Source: Pseudoneobacillus sp052180215
Lineage (GTDB): Bacteria; Bacillota; Bacilli; Bacillales; Cytobacillaceae
Assembly (NCBI RefSeq): GCF_052180215.1
Contig: NZ_CP197471.1
Span: forward strand, 3,630,001-3,694,000
DNA: 64,000 bases
Direction: 5' to 3'
Shown: positions 41,425 to 50,197 of the stretch, one piece after another
Layout of the letters: every line of letters begins with the position of its first letter
Numbering within the stretch: position 1 is the first letter of the stretch
Notes under the pieces: generated by a model
Database searches by the model: none
Told to the model about the DNA's origin: nothing
What the model saw: only the letters and a program-made list of their open reading frames with translations
Program-made: the position numbers and the translations under genes

Positions 41425-43809
41425 TTAATTGCGTAATGGTTTCCCCTTAACGAGCATGTGCTGCATTCTTGCCTGTGATTTCGGTTCCGCTACTAGGCTT
41501 AAGAATGCTTCTCTTTCAAGGTCAAGTAAATATTGTTCATCCACTTCTGTACCAAATGGTACCTTTCCTCCAGCAATGACAAAAGCAAGCTTCTTAGCAA
41601 TTTTCAAATCATGCTCAGAAATATAACCAGATAAGAACATGGCATGTGCACCTGAAAGTAAGGTAGCATAGCCTGTTTCACCAACAACTGGTACCTTTTT
41701 ACGAACTGGCGCTTTATAGCCTTTTTCGTAAAGTGATAGCACGGCTTGTTTTGCATCATATAGAAGGTGGTCGCCGTTTACACTAATTCCATCCTTGCTA
41801 TTTAGGAAGTTATTTTCAAATGCTTCATCCGCAGATGTAGAAACTTTTGCCATCGCAATGGTTTCGAACACCTTATTAGCTACCTTTTGCAGGTCAAAGT
41901 CGACACCTTTTGGAGCATTGTTTAAATGTTTAATGTAAAGCTCTTTGTTTCCTCCGCCACCAGGGATTAAGCCTACACCGACTTCTACTAGACCCATATA
42001 GGTTTCAGAAGAAGCTTGAATTTGTGCAGCTGGAAGACATACTTCTGATCCGCCCCCCAGTGTCATACCGAACGGTGCTGCAACCACTGGTTTTTTACTA
42101 TATTTAATTTTCATCATGGCATTTTGGAATTGACGAACAACCATATCAATTTCGTAATAGTTATCATCCTGTGCTTCCATTAAGATCATGGCAAGGTTTG
42201 CCCCAACACAGAAGTTTTTACCTTGATTTCCAATCACAAGGCCCTTATAATTTTTTTCTACTTCGTCCACTGCAAAGTTAATCATTTGAATGATATCAAA
42301 TCCAATGGCGTTATTTGGAGAAGTAAACTCCAATAAGGCTACCCCGTCGCCAAGATCAATCAAGCTTGCTCCGCTATTCTTTTTAATTACTTCTTTTTGT
42401 TTCTTTACGGTTTTAAGATTTATTACTTTAGGATTTTGCGAAACTTGTTTATATTCGCCATTTGAATAGTAATAAAGCTGTCCATTCTCTTCTTTATAAA
42501 AAGATTCATGGCCGTTATCGAGCATTTCTTTTATCCATGTTGGAACTTGTAGGTTGCCCTCTTCCATTTTGGATACCGATTTTTTCAAACCAATCGCATC
42601 CCAAGTTTCAAAAGGGCCTAATTCCCAACCGAATCCCCATTTCATTGCATTATCAACGGCAACGATGTCATCTGCAATGGTTCCAAGTAGATGCGCAGAG
42701 TAGATTAATACCGGACTAAAGATATTCCATAATAATTGTCCTGCACGGTCATCCGAATATACAAGCGCTTTCAATTTATTCGCTAAGCCTTTTTCTTGCT
42801 TGCTTAATTCCGTTGCTGCTGTTTTCAGCTTTTTTCTTGGACCATATTCTAATGTATTAGGGTCTAATTCAAGTATGTCTTTTCCTTGCTTTAAGAAGAA
42901 TCCTTGACCTGACTTACTTCCAAGCCAACCTTTTTCAAGCATTTGCTTCATAAATGCCGGAACTTCAAAAACTTCTTTTTCGGCTCCTTCCACTTGGTCA
43001 TAGACGTTCTTTGCCACATGAGCAAAAGTATCAAGCCCTACGACATCTAAAGTACGGAAGGTCGCACTTTTTGGACGACCAATGAGAGGACCTGTAACAG
43101 AGTCCACTTCACCGACACTGTAACCGCCCTTTAACATTTCTTGAACAGTCACTAGCAGGCCGTAAGTTCCGATACGATTGGCAATAAAGTTTGGTGTATC
43201 CTTTGCTTCTACTACACCTTTACCTAATACGTCTTCGCCAAATTCCTTAATAAAAGCAAGAACTTCTGGTGATGTTTGTTTTGTTGGAATAACCTCTAGT
43301 AATTTTAAATAACTAGGTGGGTTGAAAAAGTGTGTTCCTAAGAAATGCTTTTGAAAATCTTCTGAACGGCCCTCAACCATCGCTTCCACACTTATACCAG
43401 AAGTATTAGAGCTTACAATGCTTCCTAATTTGCGGAATTGATCTACTTTATCAAAGATTTGTTTTTTTACAGCTAAATTTTCTACAACCACTTCAATTAT
43501 CCAGTCTACTTCTGCAAGTCGCTGCATATCATCTTCTAAGTTCCCCGCTTCAATTAAAGCCAAATTACTTTTTGATGTTAACGGTGCTGGCTTCTGTTTA
43601 AGAAGTTTTTGAATTGCAGTAGAACTAATTCTATTCCGTACCTGCTTGTTTTCTAATGTTAATCCTTTTGCTATTTCTGCCTCTGTTAACTCACGAGGTA
43701 CGATATCTAATAATAAAGTAGGGATTCCAATGTTCGCTAAATGGGCAGCAATCCCTGAACCCATGACACCAGAGCCTAAAACAGCAGCCTTTTTTATACT
43801 TTGGATCAA
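41425..43809 (-). CDS. fadN: 3-hydroxyacyl-CoA dehydrogenase / enoyl-CoA hydratase FadN
   Basis: A 794-residue fused enzyme. The N-terminal dehydrogenase has the NAD motif GSGVMGSGIAAHLA (residues 11-24) and the HFFNPPSYLKLLEVI segment. The crotonase-like hydratase domain lies in the C-terminal part (about 480-690, with GMTLGGGSEVCLPA). The order dehydrogenase then hydratase is that of B. subtilis FadN and opposite to E. coli FadB. It is the first gene of the operon, with a FadR operator 26 bases upstream. Confidence 0.95.
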   Translation of the reverse strand: MIQSIKKAAVLGSGVMGSGIAAHLANIGIPTLLLDIVPRELTEAEIAKGLTLENKQVRNRISSTAIQKLLKQKPAPLTSKSNLALIEAGNLEDDMQRLAEVDWIIEVVVENLAVKKQIFDKVDQFRKLGSIVSSNTSGISVEAMVEGRSEDFQKHFLGTHFFNPPSYLKLLEVIPTKQTSPEVLAFIKEFGEDVLGKGVVEAKDTPNFIANRIGTYGLLVTVQEMLKGGYSVGEVDSVTGPLIGRPKSATFRTLDVVGLDTFAHVAKNVYDQVEGAEKEVFEVPAFMKQMLEKGWLGSKSGQGFFLKQGKDILELDPNTLEYGPRKKLKTAATELSKQEKGLANKLKALVYSDDRAGQLLWNIFSPVLIYSAHLLGTIADDIVAVDNAMKWGFGWELGPFETWDAIGLKKSVSKMEEGNLQVPTWIKEMLDNGHESFYKEENGQLYYYSNGEYKQVSQNPKVINLKTVKKQKEVIKKNSGASLIDLGDGVALLEFTSPNNAIGFDIIQMINFAVDEVEKNYKGLVIGNQGKNFCVGANLAMILMEAQDDNYYEIDMVVRQFQNAMMKIKYSKKPVVAAPFGMTLGGGSEVCLPAAQIQASSETYMGLVEVGVGLIPGGGGNKELYIKHLNNAPKGVDFDLQKVANKVFETIAMAKVSTSADEAFENNFLNSKDGISVNGDHLLYDAKQAVLSLYEKGYKAPVRKKVPVVGETGYATLLSGAHAMFLSGYISEHDLKIAKKLAFVIAGGKVPFGTEVDEQYLLDLEREAFLSLVAEPKSQARMQHMLVKGKPLRN

Positions 43810-43834
43810 CTTTATTTCCCCCTTTTATGCTTTT

Positions 43835-43852
43835 TGAATGAATACTCATTCA
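43835..43852. promoter_or_regulatory. FadR operator of the fadNAE operon
   Basis: TGAATGAATACTCATTCA matches the B. subtilis FadR (YsiA) consensus TGAATGAMTANTCATTCA exactly. It lies 26 bases upstream of fadN; long-chain acyl-CoA would relieve repression. A half-site-like TGAATGAGTGTTA follows at 43881-43894. Confidence 0.92.
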
Positions 43853-44010
43853 TTTTATTGTTAAAAAAAATATTCGCCCTTGAATGAGTGTTACTATCTT
43901 AACTATAAAATATTTCGAAAATTTCTGCAATGCTAAACTGCTAATTTTATGAAAAGTTTTAAGACAAAAATCTTTATAAATGGACATGATAAAACATGAG
44001 GTGATATTTG

Positions 44011-44142
44011 ATGGCAAAGCAGAAAAAAGATCCTTCTAAAGCTGGTGTAAGTGCGGCAAGTGTCCAAGGTGATGCTGGTCCAAACCAAGAGCGTGAAGGA
44101 AAGAAGAAAGTAAATAGCCAAAACAATCAGTATAAAAAATAA
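44011..44142 (+). CDS. yuzL: YuzL family small protein (43 residues)
   Basis: A 43-residue, very hydrophilic, lysine- and asparagine-rich protein starting MAKQKKDPSKAGVSAAS. It resembles the YuzL family found next to fad genes in Bacillus, with a composition like small acid-soluble spore proteins. The ATG follows GAGGTGATATTTG and the gene ends at a good terminator. Spore localisation is inferred from composition. Confidence 0.8.
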   Translation: MAKQKKDPSKAGVSAASVQGDAGPNQEREGKKKVNSQNNQYKK

Positions 44143-44158
44143 TGAAAAGTATTGTGAA

Positions 44159-44196
44159 AGCACCTGGTCCGGACAACTTCATGTCCGGGCTTTTTA
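44159..44196 (+). terminator. terminator of yuzL
   Basis: The stem CCGGACA / TGTCCGG with loop ACTTCA is followed by GC and T5. Confidence 0.85.
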
Positions 44197-44327
44197 TATT
44201 ACTTCCCTTATCAGGATATAATGTAGGGAAAAATCTATGATGCCATCCAATAATTTGCTTTCTATTAGATTATGAAATTATGTTATAATTATCCCGAAAA
44301 AATATTAGCATTAAGGGGTAAATCGAA

Positions 44328-45296
44328 ATGTTAAAAGACCTATTTATGAGCCTATCCCAAAATCAATTTTTAAATAGTACCGCAAAAAAGTACGGTTTAA
44401 AAATGGGCGCACAAAGTGTCGTAGCGGGAACAAATTTAGATGAAGCAATTAAAAGCATCAAAGAACTGAATGCTCAAGGTATCTCCTGTACGGTCGATAA
44501 TTTAGGAGAATTCGTCTTTAAAAAGGAAGAAGCGACCGATGCTAAGGAACAAATTATTGAAGTGATTGAGGCTATCCATGCTCATAAAGTCGATGCACAT
44601 ATCTCTTTAAAACCTTCACAATTAGGATTGGATATCGATTACTCATTTTGTTTGGACAATCTAAGGGAAATCGTTGAACGCGCTAACCAATACGATATTT
44701 TTATCAATATTGATATGGAAGATCATAAACGTTTACAGCCGTCCTTCGATATTTTGGACGAGCTTTCCAAAGAATATGATAATGTTGGAACGGTTATACA
44801 AGCTTATTTCTATCAGTCAGAAGAAAACATCCAAAAATATAAAAATTATCGCCTTCGAATCGTTAAAGGTGCATACAAAGAGCCAGAACAGTATGCGTAC
44901 CAAAATAAAGCAGAAATCGATGCCAATTACATTAAATTAATCGAATGGCATTTATTAAATGGAAAATTCACTTCTATTGCTACACATGACCACCTTGTCA
45001 TTAACCATGTAAAAGCATTTGTGAAAAAGAATAATATCCCTAATGATAAATTTGAGTTCCAAATGCTTTACGGTTTTAGAAAAGAACTTCAATTAAAATT
45101 AGCAAAAGAAGGCTATCAATTCTGTACGTATGTTCCATTTGGCCATGATTGGTACGGTTATTTTATGAGACGTCTCGCTGAAAGACCACAAAATTTAAAT
45201 CTAGTAGCGAAACAAGTTTTTAATACAAAAACCAACACCGTAATTGGTTTAGCTGCCGGAGCCTTTCTATTAGGAAGATTAACGAAAAAGAAATAA
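44328..45296 (+). CDS. proline dehydrogenase paralogue with C-terminal hydrophobic tail
   Basis: A 322-residue FAD-dependent TIM-barrel proline dehydrogenase: NIDMEDHKR near residue 125, RIVKGAYKEPE near 180 and YGYFMRRLAERPQN near 282. About 20 extra residues at the C terminus (VIGLAAGAFLLGRLTKKK) form a short hydrophobic segment ending in basic residues, a possible membrane anchor. It converges on a second paralogue. B. subtilis has a proline dehydrogenase gene (yusM/fadM) at this place, so one of the two is the counterpart. Confidence 0.88.
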   Translation: MLKDLFMSLSQNQFLNSTAKKYGLKMGAQSVVAGTNLDEAIKSIKELNAQGISCTVDNLGEFVFKKEEATDAKEQIIEVIEAIHAHKVDAHISLKPSQLGLDIDYSFCLDNLREIVERANQYDIFINIDMEDHKRLQPSFDILDELSKEYDNVGTVIQAYFYQSEENIQKYKNYRLRIVKGAYKEPEQYAYQNKAEIDANYIKLIEWHLLNGKFTSIATHDHLVINHVKAFVKKNNIPNDKFEFQMLYGFRKELQLKLAKEGYQFCTYVPFGHDWYGYFMRRLAERPQNLNLVAKQVFNTKTNTVIGLAAGAFLLGRLTKKK

Positions 45297-45303
45297 CAAA
45301 TAC

Positions 45304-45335
45304 CCAACTCCCTCCAAATGAGGGAGTTTTTTTAG
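45304..45335 (+). terminator. terminator of the plus-strand proline dehydrogenase gene
   Basis: The stem AACTCCCTC / GAGGGAGTT is followed by T7. Confidence 0.92.
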
Positions 45336-45340
45336 AATAT

Positions 45341-45386
45341 AAAAAAGACAGCTCAGGATTTTATCCTAATCTGTCTTTTTTTCTAT
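45341..45386 (-). terminator. terminator of the minus-strand proline dehydrogenase gene
   Basis: The stem AAAAAGACAG...AGGAT / ATCCT...CTGTCTTTTT serves mainly the minus strand, with A-rich and T-rich flanks on both sides. Confidence 0.85.
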
Positions 45387-45390
45387 CATT

Positions 45391-46305
45391 CTATTTAAAC
45401 ATTCCTTTTAAAACAAACCAAACGTTTGCAGGACGTTCTGCTAAACGACGCATGAAATAACCGTACCAGTCGTTTCCATAAGGTACGTAAACACGGAAGG
45501 TATAGCCTTCTTTTACTAGTTCAAGATGTCTGTCGCTTCGAATTCCGTAAAGCATTTGGAACTCAAATTGGCTTTTAGGAATATTGTGTTCTTCAGCTAA
45601 TTTCTTTGTGTATTCGATTATAGCTTCGTCATGTGAAGCAATGGCTGTGTAATTACCATTTAACAAATGAATTTTAATGATTTTCTTATAGTTTTCATCT
45701 ACGTCTTTCTTTTCAGGGAAAGCCACTTCAGGTGATTCTTTGTAAGCCCCTTTTACTAAACGGAGATTTGGAGAGTATGCATTTAATTCTTGAATATCGT
45801 CGGCAACGCTATATAAATAGGCTTGTAGTACTGTACCCACGTTATCATATTCTGACTTTAGCTTTTTGAAGATTTCTAGCGTTTTATGATAACGACTATA
45901 GTCTTCCATATCTATGGTAACAAAAATATTATATTTTTTAGCTGTATCTAAAATTCTTCTCATGTTGCGCATAATCACTTCATCAGAAATATCCATACCC
46001 ATTGAAGTCATTTTAAGGGATAGCTGAGAATTTAATTTTTCACGGCCAATAGCTTCCAGTGTAGCAATCGAATGCTCCGTTTTTTCATTTGCTTCTTGTT
46101 CCGTTTCAACAAATTCCCCTAAATAATCAATTGTTACAACTAATCCTTGTTTATTCAATTCTCTAATTACTCGAACTGCATCATCTGTCAATTCTCCAGC
46201 AACGAAACGTTGTGCCCCAAAACGAAGACCCCATTTTTTAGCAGCTTTCGTCAAGGTCTTATTTTGTGACAAAAATAGAAAGAAATCTTTCATTAATTGT
46301 TCCAT
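45391..46305 (-). CDS. proline dehydrogenase
   Basis: A 304-residue proline dehydrogenase: VTIDMEDYSRYHK near residue 135, LRLVKGAYKESPE near 182, WYGYFMRRLAERPANVWFV at the end. It oxidises proline to pyrroline-5-carboxylate at the membrane. It lacks the hydrophobic tail of the neighbouring paralogue. The ATG follows AAGGGGGAAGCGGG. A cre site lies directly upstream of this ribosome site. Confidence 0.92.
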   Translation of the reverse strand: MEQLMKDFFLFLSQNKTLTKAAKKWGLRFGAQRFVAGELTDDAVRVIRELNKQGLVVTIDYLGEFVETEQEANEKTEHSIATLEAIGREKLNSQLSLKMTSMGMDISDEVIMRNMRRILDTAKKYNIFVTIDMEDYSRYHKTLEIFKKLKSEYDNVGTVLQAYLYSVADDIQELNAYSPNLRLVKGAYKESPEVAFPEKKDVDENYKKIIKIHLLNGNYTAIASHDEAIIEYTKKLAEEHNIPKSQFEFQMLYGIRSDRHLELVKEGYTFRVYVPYGNDWYGYFMRRLAERPANVWFVLKGMFK

Positions 46306-46319
46306 TCCCGCTTCCCCCT

Positions 46320-46333
46320 TGAAAACGATTTCA
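46320..46333. promoter_or_regulatory. cre site of the proline dehydrogenase gene
   Basis: TGAAAACGATTTCA fits the CcpA consensus, with near-perfect dyad symmetry (TGAAA / TTTCA). It lies 15 bases upstream of the start codon, where CcpA would block transcription under good carbon supply, as is common for catabolic genes. Confidence 0.65.
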
Positions 46334-46573
46334 AAAAACTATTCCTTCAATAATAAATGATTATATATGCCGTACCCATTTTATCATTTTTATACATTTT
46401 TGAATATGTTTTCTAAAATAATTTTTTGTGAAATGTTTTCAACAATATCAAGATTTTGGAATAGTTATTTATTCACTGAGGAAACCTATTTTCGTAAACT
46501 TCCATTCTTAGATAAAAAAAACAAAATGGTTTTTTGCTTTTACTAAAAACTATTCCAAAGGAGGAATTTGAGA

Positions 46574-46846
46574 ATGCAGCAACAAAATATGAACATGCAA
46601 AATCAACAGGGTTTAATGCAGACCCCCCCTGCAGTTATTACTGGTAAGGATTCCAACTATATCGTTGATATGCTATCGTGGAATCTATTAGCAACGAAGA
46701 AGGCGCATTTTTTTGCCGCACAATGTCAGGATCCAGAAATTAAAGCGCTTATTGACCAATGTGGACAAATGCACCAACGCCATTATCAACAAATCCTAAA
46801 TCACATGAATAGTCATCTACAAAACCAAACCTTGGGAATGCAATAG
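46574..46846 (+). CDS. small spore coat protein, CotF-like
   Basis: A 90-residue protein with a methionine/glutamine/asparagine-rich N terminus (MQQQNMNMQNQQG) and a helical CotF-type half (DMLSWNLLATKKAHFFAAQC, HQRHYQQILNHM). The ATG at 46574 follows AAAGGAGG. It is followed after 12 bases by a second CotF-like gene; together they look like the two halves of CotF made as separate proteins. Confidence 0.78.
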   Translation: MQQQNMNMQNQQGLMQTPPAVITGKDSNYIVDMLSWNLLATKKAHFFAAQCQDPEIKALIDQCGQMHQRHYQQILNHMNSHLQNQTLGMQ

Positions 46847-46858
46847 GAGGTAAGAAAG

Positions 46859-47203
46859 ATGAATCAAAACCAACAAAAAGTTCAAAACCCAGAAACACCT
46901 ATACAAAAAACACCACAAATGAACGACCGTGATTTTATTAACGATATTTTACAAACGGAAAAGTATTTTACAGATGCTTATAGTGTTGCGATGAATGAAG
47001 CTAGCCATGATGGGCTTTACCAAGATATATTGGCTATCTGTACAGAAACACAAAATATGCAGCGTGATCTTTATAACATGATGTTCAAAAAAGGCTGGTA
47101 CAAATTAGAAGCTGCGGAGCAACAAAAGCTTCAGCAATCCTATCAGCAATTCCAAGGCTATACAAACCAATTCCCGTATGGAAACGGTCAATCACTGCAA
47201 TAG
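46859..47203 (+). CDS. spore coat protein, CotF family (YusN-like)
   Basis: A 114-residue protein with the CotF helical domain (DRDFINDILQTEKYFTDAY, then YQDILAICTETQNMQRDLYNMMFKKGWY) and a glutamine-rich tail. Proteins of this type are spore coat components. The ATG follows AGGAGG. It is cotranscribed with the preceding gene and ends at a bidirectional terminator. Confidence 0.82.
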   Translation: MNQNQQKVQNPETPIQKTPQMNDRDFINDILQTEKYFTDAYSVAMNEASHDGLYQDILAICTETQNMQRDLYNMMFKKGWYKLEAAEQQKLQQSYQQFQGYTNQFPYGNGQSLQ

Positions 47204-47222
47204 TTCATTATTGGCAAAAAAT

Positions 47223-47256
47223 AAGGGTTTGGCACATAATGGCCAAACCCTTTTAT
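47223..47256. terminator. bidirectional terminator between the CotF-like genes and yusU
   Basis: The perfect stem AAGGGTTTGGC / GCCAAACCCTT has A-rich and T-rich flanks between convergent genes. Confidence 0.9.
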
Positions 47257-47504
47257 TTACGATTTGCTGCACGATGCTTTTCATTCAATTCCTTGATTTC
47301 TTCCATGACTTTTTTCATTTCATCTTTTGCCTCAGGATATAGCTCATTCCAGTGCTTAGCTAAGGCTGGCATAGACTTAGCAACATGGGAATACAAGGCC
47401 CACATGGTAACCTTTTCTTTGATTTCATCACTTGATTCACCCACAAGCAATTCACTATATTTACTCATCAATGCTTCGAATTGTTGAACAAAAGCTTTGT
47501 TCAT
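47253..47504 (-). CDS. yusU: small helical protein YusU (DUF2573)
   Basis: An 83-residue, mostly helical, charged protein resembling DUF2573/YusU. The ATG at 47504 follows GAGGGTAGGTG. It starts inside the 3' end of the FhuF-like gene (44-base overlap), so the two are coupled. B. subtilis yusU is likewise adjacent to the siderophore ATPase gene yusV. The function is unknown. Confidence 0.8.
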   Translation of the reverse strand: MNKAFVQQFEALMSKYSELLVGESSDEIKEKVTMWALYSHVAKSMPALAKHWNELYPEAKDEMKKVMEEIKELNEKHRAANRK

Positions 47505-48276
47505 TTTGACACCTACCCTCTTCACTTAGTTGATAGCATGGACATATGCTGCATCTTTTGTTACTACCTTCTAATTTATAGGAAAAGCAACACGTTTTCC
47601 GTATCCGAATATACTTTTCTGTCTGCTGATGGTAGATTTTTTTAGAATCATATTTAGATAGTGGATTATGATTGTAGGCACCAAACAGATGACCTGGTGC
47701 TTCAAAAAACAAATAGTTAAAATCTTCACGTACGATTTCTTTCCGTTCTGCGTTGCTCTCAAGAACGTTTTCATATAACCAAAAGAGATAGACGGCTATA
47801 TTTTCCCAAAGAATTAATTTTGAAATTTTGGCTGTCTTTGAAATTTTTTCTATCAATAAGAAAATATGATGAGCAAAAACGTCTTTTACATATTGCTCTC
47901 GCCACTTCTTTCGATCACCTTGCATCGGATGAAAAGACAAATCCTTAAAATAAAACTTTGGCAGCCAATTTCCGTCCTCATAATGAGATACAAGTGTAAT
48001 ATTGCTCGTTTTTACATTTAACGCACGGTCCGAATGTGACATGGTAAAAAAAGACATAGCTGCAAAAAAGGCATATCTTTTTATGATCATAGAGGCTGCT
48101 ACTTTCTCATTAGGAGCACATATTCCATTCTTTACCTTTTGAAGATAGCTATTCATATCACCCTTTAATAAGGTATCTATTTCAATAGTAAGTGGTTCGC
48201 TATTTAAGTCTTCACTTAAACGAAACCATAAAAGTGTGGTGATATCTTTTTTATCATTGGTATCAATATTAACCAT
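47461..48276 (-). CDS. FhuF-type siderophore-iron reductase
   Basis: A 271-residue protein ending in CC-x11-C-x2-C (TCCFSYK to RCSICP), the ligand pattern of the FhuF [2Fe-2S] cluster. FhuF-like proteins release iron from imported ferric siderophores by reduction. The N-terminal part has the alpha-helical siderophore-reductase character. Gene order with the FecCD permeases and ATPase supports the role. The last 15 residues overlap yusU in another frame. Confidence 0.83.
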   Translation of the reverse strand: MVNIDTNDKKDITTLLWFRLSEDLNSEPLTIEIDTLLKGDMNSYLQKVKNGICAPNEKVAASMIIKRYAFFAAMSFFTMSHSDRALNVKTSNITLVSHYEDGNWLPKFYFKDLSFHPMQGDRKKWREQYVKDVFAHHIFLLIEKISKTAKISKLILWENIAVYLFWLYENVLESNAERKEIVREDFNYLFFEAPGHLFGAYNHNPLSKYDSKKIYHQQTEKYIRIRKTCCFSYKLEGSNKRCSICPCYQLSEEGRCQNEQSFCSTIRSIDE

Positions 48277-49087
48277 TGGCTACAACCGCCTTTTGTAATA
48301 CACATCTTCCCTTACCATAAGGAATACAAAGAGGGGTACCAAACAAAGGATCCACCGTTACTTGGCAATCCATACCAAATACTTCTTTTACTAGATGACA
48401 ATTAATGACGTATTCTGGTTTTCCTTGAGCAAAAATCTTTTTATCCTTGATAGCCACAATATTGTGTGCGTAGCGGCATGCTAAATTTAAATCGTGAAGA
48501 ACCATAACAATCGTTCTTTTTTCTGTTTCATTTAATTCAAAAAGCAGATCTAAAATTTCAATTTGGTGGGTCATGTCTAAATAAGTAGTAGGTTCATCCA
48601 AGAGGATAATGTCGGTATCTTGTGCTAGTGTCATCGCAATCCATGCTCGTTGGCGTTGTCCACCCGATAAAGAGTCTACCGTTCTTTCCTGTAAGTCCTC
48701 CAAACCTGTTGCCCTTAGTGCATTCTTAACCTTTTGCTCATCCTCTTCGCTCCATTGCTTTAGCCAAGATTGATAAGGGTATCTGCCTTGTTTGACAAGC
48801 TGTAACACAGTAAGGCCTTCTGGTGCTGAAGGAGATTGTGGAAGAATCGCCATTTTTTTGGCGATTTCTTTCGTTGACTGCTTAGCAATCTCTTTCCCCT
48901 CTAATACAATAGAACCAGAAACTGGCTTTAATAATCTTGCTATGGAGCGAAGTAATGTGGATTTTCCGCAACCGTTCCCACCAATAAAAACCGTAATCTC
49001 GCCTTTGGGTATTTTTAAATCAAGCTCATCTATTATTAATGTATCCCCGTATGATAAAGTTAGGCTTTTCGTCTCAATTGCTTGCAT
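48269..49087 (-). CDS. yusV: ferric siderophore ABC transporter ATPase (YusV-like)
   Basis: About 272 residues of the FecE/FhuC type: Walker A GGNGCGKSTLL near residue 36, signature SLSGGQRQRAWIA near 139, Walker B ILLDEPTTYLD, and the MVLHDLNLACRYA switch region. It powers the adjacent FecCD permeases. The start is uncertain among the ATG at 49087 and GTG codons just upstream after AAGGAG. It overlaps the FhuF-type gene by eight bases. Confidence 0.9.
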   Translation of the reverse strand: MQAIETKSLTLSYGDTLIIDELDLKIPKGEITVFIGGNGCGKSTLLRSIARLLKPVSGSIVLEGKEIAKQSTKEIAKKMAILPQSPSAPEGLTVLQLVKQGRYPYQSWLKQWSEEDEQKVKNALRATGLEDLQERTVDSLSGGQRQRAWIAMTLAQDTDIILLDEPTTYLDMTHQIEILDLLFELNETEKRTIVMVLHDLNLACRYAHNIVAIKDKKIFAQGKPEYVINCHLVKEVFGMDCQVTVDPLFGTPLCIPYGKGRCVLQKAVVANG

Positions 49088-49141
49088 CACACCATTCACT
49101 CCTTTTGCTTTTCTTATCTGGTTGTTTAATTTTTATGGTTA

Positions 49142-50197
49142 TTAAGAATTACGCGTTTTATATAGTAAGTAAATAAAGTATGGGGCTCCGATACTTGCTG
49201 TAAATACTCCCGCGGGAACTTCCAATGGTGAAAACATTGTTCTGCCAATTAGGTCCGCTACCATAACCAGGATCCCTCCAATTAGTGCAGCTACAGGGAG
49301 TAATGCTCCAAAAGTTGATCCTACTAATCGTCTGGCCATATGGGGGGCCATTAATCCAACAAATCCAATTCCCCCAGCAAAAGCGACAGCGGTACCAATT
49401 AAAGCAGTAGCTAACATTAATAACCAAAATCTATGTTTTTGGACGTGACTTCCGACCCCTGTAGCTATTTCATCACCGAGTTCTTGTACATTTACATTTC
49501 TAGCCAGCATCATAATAATCGCAAAAAGAATTAACGTACAAGGCACTATGATGGCTACATTACTCCAGTTTGAACCATAGACCGTTCCAGTAAGCCAAAT
49601 ATTCGCCTGGCTTGCACGATAAATAGGTCCCATAATCATCATTAAAGTGGTTAACGCCTGCATCAAGGCAGATATTCCAATACCAATCAATACCAGGCGA
49701 ATGGGTGAAACACCATTTTTCCAAGCTAAAAAATAGACTAAGAAAGCAATAACGGCTGCTCCGATGAATGCAAAGACAGGCATCCAACTTATACTAACAG
49801 TTAATGAATTATTTTCATCACTAAATATGGCTAAAAATCCAACAACGGCTACAGCTGCACCACCCGTGATTCCTAGTATGTCTGGTGAAGCTAAAGGATT
49901 TCGAATCATGCCTTGCAATATTCCTCCAGCAACGGCAAGTGAAATCCCCACCATTAAAGCAACGATGATTCGCGGGAGTCGGAAGGATTGAATAACAAGC
50001 CGTTCCATGTCATCCCCACCACCAAAAAAAACCTTTAATACATGAAAAGGACTTATTTTCATATCTCCCATCCCTGTACTTATGACAAAAACAGAGAAGG
50101 CTATGATCAATAATACTATAGAAGTAATAAGTGCTTTTTTATCAATTAAAAAGGAAATTTTCCCTTTAAGTAGTCTTAAACCTTTATATTGATTCAT
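49142..50197 (-). CDS. yfhA: siderophore ABC transporter permease, FecCD family (YfhA-like)
   Basis: A 351-residue FecCD permease with about nine or ten membrane segments and the family segments RLPRIIVALMVGISLAVAG and GGIGFVGLMAPHMAR (about 270-284). It pairs with the upstream permease to form a heterodimer channel. Its start overlaps the upstream stop by four bases (ATGA). Confidence 0.9.
   Translation of the reverse strand: MNQYKGLRLLKGKISFLIDKKALITSIVLLIIAFSVFVISTGMGDMKISPFHVLKVFFGGGDDMERLVIQSFRLPRIIVALMVGISLAVAGGILQGMIRNPLASPDILGITGGAAVAVVGFLAIFSDENNSLTVSISWMPVFAFIGAAVIAFLVYFLAWKNGVSPIRLVLIGIGISALMQALTTLMMIMGPIYRASQANIWLTGTVYGSNWSNVAIIVPCTLILFAIIMMLARNVNVQELGDEIATGVGSHVQKHRFWLLMLATALIGTAVAFAGGIGFVGLMAPHMARRLVGSTFGALLPVAALIGGILVMVADLIGRTMFSPLEVPAGVFTASIGAPYFIYLLYKTRNS

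Noticed and set aside
43933..44163. 76-residue minus-strand open frame
   Set aside because: It is antisense to yuzL, which has a good ribosome site, a conserved product and a terminator.
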